The translations under genes were made by a program, and so were the position numbers. Of a stretch of DNA of 64,000 nt, positions 57,966 through 64,000 are shown piece by piece. Source of the DNA: Desmospora profundinema (lineage in GTDB: Bacteria; Bacillota; Bacilli; Thermoactinomycetales; DSM-45169); the NCBI RefSeq assembly GCF_031454155.1, contig NZ_JAVDQG010000003.1:248001-312000 (forward strand), in the 5' to 3' direction. Position 1 is the first letter of the stretch. Each line of letters starts with the position of its first letter. Below the pieces are notes generated by a model. That model was not told where the DNA came from and did not search any database. It saw nothing but the letters and a program-made list of their open reading frames with translations.

Positions 57966-58630
57966 AATACCCCGTCATATTGTTTGATTTGGATGGAACC
58001 TTGTTGGATACTACCAGCCTCATCCTTGCCTCCTTCCGTCATACCCTGGATGAGCATGGCCCGTTCCCTTATGGGGATAAAGAAGTACTGGCAAGCTTGG
58101 GTGAACCGTTGCACGACCAGATGAGACGGTTTGGCGGGGAAGAGCGGGTGGAAACGATGGTTCAAACGTATCGGGAGCACAATGTTGCTCATCACGATGA
58201 CTATGTAAAAGCGTTTCCCGGAGTAAATACCGTCTTGGAAACCCTCCATCGGGAAGGATTCCTTCTCGGTGTCGTTTCCAACAAGCAGCGGATGACGGTG
58301 GAGATGGGGTTAAACTTGTGCGGGTTGGCGTCTATGATGGCGACCGTCGTTTGTCAGGGAGAAGCGGATCGGGACAAACCGGCGCCGGACCCGATCCGCT
58401 TGGCTTTAAGCCGGATCGGGGCGGATCCGGCCTCTGCTCTGATGGTGGGGGACAGCCGTTATGATCTCCTGGCTGCGAAGAAGGCGGGAACGGCCAGCGC
58501 GGGAGTGGCTTGGTCGGCCCATGGAGCGGAATCCCTGAAGGCATATGAGCCGGATTATCTGTTGGATCGGATGGAAGATTTATACGACATCGTTGGACTT
58601 GCCGGTGTCGACGGGAGTGGACGGTCATGA
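57962..58630 (+). CDS. ppaX: Pyrophosphatase PpaX
   Basis: 222 residues from TTG 57962, overlapping the stop of yvoD by four bases, with GGAGGG upstream. HAD-superfamily hydrolase: DLDGTLLDT (motif I), VVSNKQRMT (motif II) and VGDSRYDLLAA (motif IV). It breaks down pyrophosphate released when HprK dephosphorylates P-Ser-HPr. Gene order with hprK and lgt supports this over a general phosphoglycolate phosphatase role. Confidence 0.92.
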   Translation: MKYPVILFDLDGTLLDTTSLILASFRHTLDEHGPFPYGDKEVLASLGEPLHDQMRRFGGEERVETMVQTYREHNVAHHDDYVKAFPGVNTVLETLHREGFLLGVVSNKQRMTVEMGLNLCGLASMMATVVCQGEADRDKPAPDPIRLALSRIGADPASALMVGDSRYDLLAAKKAGTASAGVAWSAHGAESLKAYEPDYLLDRMEDLYDIVGLAGVDGSGRS

Positions 58631-59163
58631 GACGGACCGAGCGTCAACCTGTGACAGGCAGCAACTCTCTCTGGCAATTGTACCGAACGGTCCCTTTTGG
58701 GACCGTCTTTAAAAATACCCTCATCAACGAGGTGGCACGGTACGTTCCTGTTTTCCCATGGAAAAACTGGTTGTATCGACGTCTTCTCCATATGGAAGTG
58801 GGCGCACGGACGGCGATTGCGTTCAAGGTGACGGTGGACTTATTGTACCCCGAGCGCATCCGCATCGGGAGCAATACCATTATCGGGTATCACACGACGA
58901 TTTTAACCCATGAGTATCTGGTGGAAGAGTACCGCATCGGAGATGTGGTGATCGGAAACCACGTGATGATCGGGGCCAACACCACCATCCTGCCTGGAGT
59001 CACCATCGGCGACGGTGCCGTCATCGGGGCCGGTTCCCTCGTCAACAAAGATGTGCCCCCTGGCATGTTGGCGGCGGGAAATCCGATCCGTCTGATCCGC
59101 AAACGAGAAGAGCCCCTCTCTCTCCCTGAAGATTCTGCGAGCTCCAGCGACTCGCTATTGTAG
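58627..59163 (+). CDS. yvoF: Hexapeptide-repeat acyltransferase, YvoF-like
   Basis: 178 residues, overlapping ppaX by four bases. Left-handed beta-helix repeats at about 75-155 (IRIGSNTIIGYHT, VVIGNHVMIGANTTI, VTIGDGAVIGAGSLV), characteristic of acetyltransferases of the LbH class. The acceptor is unknown. Last gene of the lgt operon. Confidence 0.9.
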   Translation: MRRTERQPVTGSNSLWQLYRTVPFGTVFKNTLINEVARYVPVFPWKNWLYRRLLHMEVGARTAIAFKVTVDLLYPERIRIGSNTIIGYHTTILTHEYLVEEYRIGDVVIGNHVMIGANTTILPGVTIGDGAVIGAGSLVNKDVPPGMLAAGNPIRLIRKREEPLSLPEDSASSSDSLL

Positions 59164-59177
59164 GGGGGGCTTTGAAG

Positions 59178-59219
59178 AAAACACGGACCCTAGGGCGTCA
59201 GCCCCAGGGTCCGTGTTTT
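59178..59219 (+). terminator. Terminator of the lgt operon
   Basis: AAAACACGGACCCT (59178-59191) pairs with AGGGTCCGTGTTTT (59206-59219), a long stem with an additional GGG/CCC inside the loop. Confidence 0.94.
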
Positions 59220-59318
59220 CGTTTTTCGCACCGCTTTCTCTTTTGCAGATGACGATTCCAATCCTAAGTGTTCACAATCCTGTTAGGAAGATTTCTGTTT
59301 TCTGAAAGGAGAAAACGT

Positions 59319-59350
59319 TACAATGGATATAGATTGACAGAAGAGTCAAT
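59319..59350 (+). promoter_or_regulatory. tetR promoter and putative operator
   Basis: A -10 candidate TACAAT (59319-59324) is followed by the inverted repeat ATTGAC-AGAAGA-GTCAAT (59333-59350) in the transcribed leader. Its position just ahead of the TetR gene suggests autorepression. No -35 of good quality. Confidence 0.55.
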
Positions 59351-59369
59351 GGTACGAAGGAGTGAGTCG

Positions 59370-59969
59370 ATGCCGCGGACAAGGGAGCAGAATCGTCGCA
59401 TCAGGGAAAAAAGGATGGACCAGATTCTACAGGCAGCGCTCCAGGTTTACCGGGAAAAGGGCTACCATGGCACCGAAATGGGAGAGATCGCCCGTCGGGC
59501 TGAACTGGGCCGCGGTTTGGTCTATTACTACTTTAAAGATAAGGAAGATGTTTTTGTCACGTTGATCACCCAGACGTTGAACGGGTGGAAAGAAGTGATG
59601 GATGGCATCATGCAGTCGGAACAAACGGTGGCCGACAAACTGTCTACCGCATTGATTCGTATGTGTGAACTGGCTTCGGAGAACCCTGAAATCACACACT
59701 TTCATCAGACTATCATCCGGGACACCCATGTCCTTTTTCCGGATCGTTATAAAGAGATCGACGGCTATTACGAAGATGCAATCTGGCTTCCTTTGCGACA
59801 CTTGTTTAAAAAAGGAGCATCGAGCGGGGAACTCCGGGTTTCGCCGCCGGTGGCCGAGCGTTTTTATGCCAGCATCCTCTTTGGAGCGGTCCAAGGGGAG
59901 AAAAAGATCGACCGTGCATCCATTCAAGAGTGGGTGGATGTAGCATTGTACGGGATGATTCAAAAGTGA
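59370..59969 (+). CDS. TetR-family transcriptional regulator
   Basis: 199 residues from ATG 59370, behind GAAGGAGTGA; the frame stays open upstream to 59268 but the binding site favours 59370. The helix-turn-helix is at about 30-60 (GTEMGEIARRAELGRGLVYY YF-like pattern). The C-terminal ligand pocket (70-195) was not assigned to a ligand. It precedes the RND exporter, as YerO does with SwrC in Bacillus subtilis, and probably represses it. Confidence 0.9.
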   Translation: MPRTREQNRRIREKRMDQILQAALQVYREKGYHGTEMGEIARRAELGRGLVYYYFKDKEDVFVTLITQTLNGWKEVMDGIMQSEQTVADKLSTALIRMCELASENPEITHFHQTIIRDTHVLFPDRYKEIDGYYEDAIWLPLRHLFKKGASSGELRVSPPVAERFYASILFGAVQGEKKIDRASIQEWVDVALYGMIQK

Positions 59970-60085
59970 TAAGCGAGTCAATCGCTAATCGGTCTATTGG
60001 GTAGCCTATGGGATAAACGGGCTTCCTGACAGGGAATCGGACGGACTAATATGAACGTCATCAGGAGACACAGGAGGAATCAGGG

Positions 60086-63000
60086 ATGTGGTTAGCCCGA
60101 TCGGCGATTCGTCGGCCCGTCTTCACGACTGTGGCCGTTATTTTAGTTTTGGTTATGGGAGTGGTCTCCCTGACCAACCTGCAGATGGATTTATTGCCGG
60201 ATATCCAGCCGCCGGTGGGAGCTGTGGTGGCTTCCTATCAGGGAGCGGATCCCGAGGAGGTGCTGGACAAAGTCACCCATCCGCTGGAACAGCAGCTGGG
60301 GACATTGGCGGGGCTGAAAAACATACAGAGCCAGACCCAGGAAGGGGTTGTACTCATCCTGCTCGAATTTGATTGGTCCCAGGACATCAATCAGGTTCAA
60401 AATGATGTCATCTCCCGGATCAATCGAACGCCCCTTCCGACAGAAGTGGATACCCCTAATTTTTTGAAATTTGATCCGTCCACCTTTCCGATTATGCAAT
60501 TGTCGGTGCTGGGTGAATCCAGAGAAGAAGCACCCTCGGCCGAAGACGTGGATGAGATCGTTGAGGCGCTGTCCAAGCTTCCAGGTGTGGCCAGTGCCGA
60601 CAGCTCAGGATTGTTGGATGAACAGATTCAAGTAACCTTAGATTCCGATGCGTTAGAGAAATGGAATCTCTCTCAGTCGGATGTAAAAGAAGTGATTGAA
60701 GCTTCCAATCTGAGTCAGCCCGGCGGAATTATCCAGGATGGGGATGAGGACTTAACCGCACGGATTGTTTCCGAGCTGACCGATCTGGATGAGCTTAAAA
60801 AGCTGACGGTGGCGGTTGATCCCCTCAACGGGAAAAAGGTCCTCTTGGATGATGTGGCTGATGTGAAACTGGCCACCGAAGAACGAGACGTGATCACCCG
60901 CACCAACCAACAGGCCAGTGTGGGCATCAATGTGTTTAAACAGTCCGGTGCCAATACGGCTAAGGTGTCCAATGCCGTGAAAGCGGAATTGGAGCGGTTA
61001 AAAGACGAGCGGGATATCGGTGTCATCACCATCTTTGACCAAGGTGAATATGTGGAACGATCGGTGACCAATGTGGGAACCACCATGATCGGCGGGGCCA
61101 TTTTAGCGATGCTGGTATTGTTTTTGTTCCTGCGATCCTTCCGCAGTCCCTTGATCATCGGAGTGGCCATTCCCGTATCGGTGATCACCACCTTTGTACT
61201 CATGTACTTCTCCGATTTCAGCCTGAACATCATGACTTTGGGCGGCTTGGCCTTAGGTGTCGGGATGTTGGTAGATAACGCCATTGTGGTGATTGAAAAT
61301 ATATACCGGCATCTGCAGATGGGGGAAAAGCCGCAAGAGGCGGCGTCAAAAGGAGCGGGTGAAGTGGCGGCGGCCATCACCGCTTCCACCTTGACCACGA
61401 TTTTCGTTTTTCTGCCGATGGTTTTTGTCAGCGGTATTGTCGGTCAATTGTTCCGGGAATTCGCCTTCACGGTTTCATTCAGCTTGCTGGCTTCTTTATT
61501 GGTATCCTTGACGATTGTGCCGGTGATGGCATCCAAGATTATGAAGAAGCCGCACACCGGCTGGAAGAAACAGCGGGATGGGCAGAAAGCCTACCGCCTG
61601 TTTCGGCGCCTGGTCCAATTTGCTCTGGGTCATCGGGTCTTGGTGGTGTTGCTGGCGTTGGCCTTGCTGGGTGCCGGCGGGTACGGGATCAGCCAGGTGG
61701 GGACGGAGTATTTGCCGGCGGCGGATGAAGGAGTTTTCACCATTGAAGCGAAAATGCCGGCGGGCACCGGATTATCCAAAACCAATGAGATGACGGAGAC
61801 CATTGAGTCGATCCTGAAAGAAGAAAACCATATCAAACACTTCCAAGTTTCCCTGGGCAGTGGTCGGAATGAAAACGCCATGTTTGGAGACAGCGGACGC
61901 CATATTGCTCAATTTTATGTAAATGTGGTCGACCAGGAGGAACGGAGTCTCTCCACCCGCTCGATTATGAACGAGATCCGTCCCAAACTGGAGGTGTTGG
62001 ATCCCGATCTGGAGGTGGAGTTGCGGGAACAGTCGTCCTTTGAAGCGGCGGGTGCACCCAATACTCTGGAATTTACCCTCAGTGGAAGTGCCGCCGACCT
62101 GGATGAGTGGGCCGATGAGGTGGGACGTGTCCTTCTCGATGTGGAAGGCGTGCAGGAGGTGACCGATTCCCGCCAGGAGACGCGCCCCGAGCTGCAAGTG
62201 GTGGTGGATCGGAAAAAAGCGGAAGACAACGGCTTGGTTCCGGCGCAAGTGATTGCAGCCGTCTCGGAAGCGACACGGGGGGAAACGGTCACGCTGATGA
62301 ACCTGAACGGTAGGGATATCCATGAAGTGTTCCTTCGTTACGAGAAGACATTCCGCCAGTCTCCGGAGAAGCTGAAAGACCTCCCGATTCCCACGGCCGG
62401 CGACAGCCATGTGAAATTGTCGGAAGTGGCGGACGTGAAAGTGGAAGAGGGTCCCATTGTCATCAATCGCAGCAACTTGCAAGACAGCATCGAGTATCAG
62501 GTTCAGTTTGACGATACGGATTTGGGAACCGTGGAGCGGGAAGTCACTGCCAAGCTTGATGAAATCGGTTTGCCCACGGAGATGGATGTCCAATTTACGG
62601 GGAGTGCCGAGCTGTTTCAGGATGCCCTCGAAGACTTGACACTGGCTGCCGGGTTGGCGGTATTGTTTGTCTTTCTGGTGTTGGCTGCTCAATTTGAGTC
62701 TTTCAAATATCCCTTTGTCATCATCTTGACACTGCCCCTAATGGTGATCGGGGTGGCACTCGCCTTGTTCTTCACCCAGACCCCGGTGGGAGTGACGGCG
62801 ATGATCGGGGTGATCGTACTGGCTGGAATCGTGGTGAACAATGCGATTGTACTGGTGGATTATATCAACCAGTTGAAAGACCGCGGAATGGCCAGCTATG
62901 ACGCCATTGTGGAAGCCAGCTTGACCCGTGCGCGCCCTATTCTGATGACGGCCACCACCACCATCCTGGGGTTGATTCCTCTCTCCCTGGGTTTGGGAGA

Positions 63001-63157
63001 AGGGACGGAAATCCAACAGCCGCTTGCCATCGCCGTGATTGGCGGCCTTCTCTCCAGTACACTGCTCACTCTCGTGGTGATTCCCATCGTTTATTCCTGG
63101 TTCGATCCGGCAACGCGCCGGCTGAACAAACGGAAAAAGAAAGAGGCAACGGAGTAG
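60086..63157 (+). CDS. swrC: RND efflux transporter, SwrC/AcrB type
   Basis: 1023 residues from ATG 60086, behind AGGAGG. Twelve membrane segments in two halves of about 510. Visible: the N-terminal SAIRRPVFTTVAVILVL, SLVDNAIVVIENIYRH-type segment (GMLVDNAIVVIENIYRHLQ) in TM4, and the second-half counterpart AGIVVNNAIVLVDYINQLK. Bacillus subtilis SwrC (YerP) confers surfactin resistance; drug or lipopeptide export fits here. No separate membrane fusion protein is adjacent. Confidence 0.92.
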   Translation: MWLARSAIRRPVFTTVAVILVLVMGVVSLTNLQMDLLPDIQPPVGAVVASYQGADPEEVLDKVTHPLEQQLGTLAGLKNIQSQTQEGVVLILLEFDWSQDINQVQNDVISRINRTPLPTEVDTPNFLKFDPSTFPIMQLSVLGESREEAPSAEDVDEIVEALSKLPGVASADSSGLLDEQIQVTLDSDALEKWNLSQSDVKEVIEASNLSQPGGIIQDGDEDLTARIVSELTDLDELKKLTVAVDPLNGKKVLLDDVADVKLATEERDVITRTNQQASVGINVFKQSGANTAKVSNAVKAELERLKDERDIGVITIFDQGEYVERSVTNVGTTMIGGAILAMLVLFLFLRSFRSPLIIGVAIPVSVITTFVLMYFSDFSLNIMTLGGLALGVGMLVDNAIVVIENIYRHLQMGEKPQEAASKGAGEVAAAITASTLTTIFVFLPMVFVSGIVGQLFREFAFTVSFSLLASLLVSLTIVPVMASKIMKKPHTGWKKQRDGQKAYRLFRRLVQFALGHRVLVVLLALALLGAGGYGISQVGTEYLPAADEGVFTIEAKMPAGTGLSKTNEMTETIESILKEENHIKHFQVSLGSGRNENAMFGDSGRHIAQFYVNVVDQEERSLSTRSIMNEIRPKLEVLDPDLEVELREQSSFEAAGAPNTLEFTLSGSAADLDEWADEVGRVLLDVEGVQEVTDSRQETRPELQVVVDRKKAEDNGLVPAQVIAAVSEATRGETVTLMNLNGRDIHEVFLRYEKTFRQSPEKLKDLPIPTAGDSHVKLSEVADVKVEEGPIVINRSNLQDSIEYQVQFDDTDLGTVEREVTAKLDEIGLPTEMDVQFTGSAELFQDALEDLTLAAGLAVLFVFLVLAAQFESFKYPFVIILTLPLMVIGVALALFFTQTPVGVTAMIGVIVLAGIVVNNAIVLVDYINQLKDRGMASYDAIVEASLTRARPILMTATTTILGLIPLSLGLGEGTEIQQPLAIAVIGGLLSSTLLTLVVIPIVYSWFDPATRRLNKRKKKEATE

Positions 63158-63495
63158 TGAGGAAACGCCCTTAGGGGTTTGCATCATTAAAATCAAGCAA
63201 ACACCCACTTTCTCAATGGAAGTGGGTGTTTCTTATGTGAATCCGAAGATGGATATTCCTCTACTTTCACACTTCTTCACGGCGGTTAAAAGAAAGTGGT
63301 TCGGGTAGAGATTGGATCGTACGACCCTTTTGGGGATTTTTCGTTTGAGAGATAGTATATTATCCCAAGAAATAACGCAAATTTTTAAACAAAAGCACTA
63401 AAGAAAAACCTTGTTTTTGGCTTATATACGATAAGAGATTTGTTCAGTTACACTCTAACTGTGGTTGAAAACTTGCAAAAAAGGAGAGGTTGTCA
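63158..63495 (+). other. Intergenic region after the RND gene
   Basis: 338 bases with the terminator at 63199-63231, then an AT-rich leader to the last gene. Several AT-rich -10-like strings are present, none with a convincing -35. Confidence 0.5.
63199..63233 (+). terminator. Terminator of swrC-like gene
   Basis: AAACACCCACTT (63199-63210) pairs with AAGTGGGTGTTT (63220-63231). Confidence 0.9.
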
Positions 63496-64000
63496 GTGAA
63501 AGGTAGCATTCTTCTTTCCCTGTCCACTGCGTTGGCGTTCGGTTTGGCGATTCCCACACCGGCATTCGCCGACAATCATCTCGATGTAAAAGAGAGTGTC
63601 AATGACACGGCAAAGCAAGTGCAAAACGAAGCGAACCAGGGTGTCGACCAAACCAGGGAAGAAGCCAACCAAGGGATCGACGAAGCCCAGAATCAAGTCG
63701 ACAATGCACAGGACCAGACCAATCAAACATCCGATAAAGCCCAAGAGGCGGCCAATCTGACCTTCGAAAAAGCGCTGAATCTGTTTAACCAGGAATGGGA
63801 CTGGGCGACCGATTATCTTCAGAACACGCAGGAAACGCTGACACTGGTGGTGGAACACACTGAAGGCAAGGTCGAGGAAACCCAAAAGAAAGTCGAGGAC
63901 CATGTGAACACGGCCAAGGATAAAGCAGAGGAAAAAGCCGATGAAGTGAAAGAAAAGGCGGAAGAAGAAACGGCCCCTTACGGTGATGCCGCCAAAAAGC
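63496..64000 (+). CDS. Secreted coiled-coil protein (partial)
   Basis: 168 codons from GTG 63496, behind AAGGAGAGG, running off the right edge. Signal peptide about 1-27 ends in TPAFA before Asp. The mature part is Gln, Glu, Lys and Asn rich with an irregular 11-residue or heptad-like pattern: NQGVDQTREEANQGIDEAQN, then late KDKAEEKADEVKEKAEEE. It resembles LEA-like or apolipoprotein-like extended helices. Family not recognised and the C-terminus is unknown; it may bind the wall or be a stress protein. Confidence 0.75.
   Translation, partial: MKGSILLSLSTALAFGLAIPTPAFADNHLDVKESVNDTAKQVQNEANQGVDQTREEANQGIDEAQNQVDNAQDQTNQTSDKAQEAANLTFEKALNLFNQEWDWATDYLQNTQETLTLVVEHTEGKVEETQKKVEDHVNTAKDKAEEKADEVKEKAEEETAPYGDAAKK

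Noticed and set aside
56903-58249. 448-codon minus frame opposite lgt, yvoD and ppaX
   Set aside because: It crosses three overlapping plus-strand genes with clear family matches and has no promoter or binding site.

Overview
The window reads as a chromosomal segment of a Gram-positive, Bacillus-like bacterium of moderate GC content (my impression is a little over 50%). Evidence: strong AAGGAGG-type ribosome binding sites, many GTG/TTG starts, SigA-type promoters, a Bacillus-type LexA box, HPr kinase with PpaX, and gene order shared with the Bacillus subtilis hpf-secA-prfB-cccB-ftsEX-ctpB-minJ-uvrBA-yvlD-hprK-lgt-yvoD-ppaX-yvoF region. A member of the Bacillales such as the Thermoactinomycetaceae is my best guess, but I cannot prove the family from sequence alone.

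Layout. 1-1020: a lysine riboswitch with its intrinsic terminator, on the minus strand, controls a truncated NhaC-family antiporter that is probably a lysine transporter. 1021-1800: a cluster of DnaA boxes, a dispersed repeat, and a cold-shock gene. 1900-6600: hpf, secA and prfB, the last with the autoregulatory +1 frameshift. 6640-11900: small envelope or unknown genes, a CvfC-like HEAT protein, a crotonase and a cytochrome c lipoprotein. 12000-21710: the argCJBD-carAB-argF operon, behind a promoter overlapped by two ARG boxes. 21740-27340: an App-type oligopeptide transporter on the minus strand (appDFABC). 27690-30325: a four-gene cassette built around a glutathionylspermidine-synthase-like ATP-grasp protein and a DUF350 membrane protein. 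30340-34815: a DoxX protein, an ECF sigma/anti-sigma pair and an ABC exporter. 34860-38875: a divergent KamA-family radical SAM protein on the minus strand, then argGH behind a second ARG-box promoter. 39050-46100: cell division and cell wall genes (ftsE, ftsX, two M23 peptidases, ctpB, a minJ-like gene). 46130-51115: the SOS-controlled uvrBA operon. 51600-59220: small membrane or unknown genes, a PucR-type regulator, an MsmX-type ATPase, and the overlapping lgt-yvoD-ppaX-yvoF operon preceded by hprK. 59370-63230: a TetR regulator and an RND exporter of the SwrC type. 63496-end: a truncated secreted coiled-coil protein.

How the genes work together. The two arg operons encode the whole route from acetylglutamate to arginine through the ArgJ cycle, including carbamoyl phosphate supply, and share an operator-promoter design. 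FtsEX with two catalytically intact M23 hydrolases, CtpB and a MinJ-like protein make a division and wall-remodelling block. HprK, PpaX and an MsmX-type sugar ATPase form a carbon-regulation block. No tRNA, rRNA, CRISPR array, prophage or complete insertion sequence was seen. The most interesting items are the lysine riboswitch/antiporter unit, the DnaA-box cluster, the GspS-like cassette, the KamA homologue without the usual PLP motif, the paired ARG boxes, and the 75-bp dispersed repeat.
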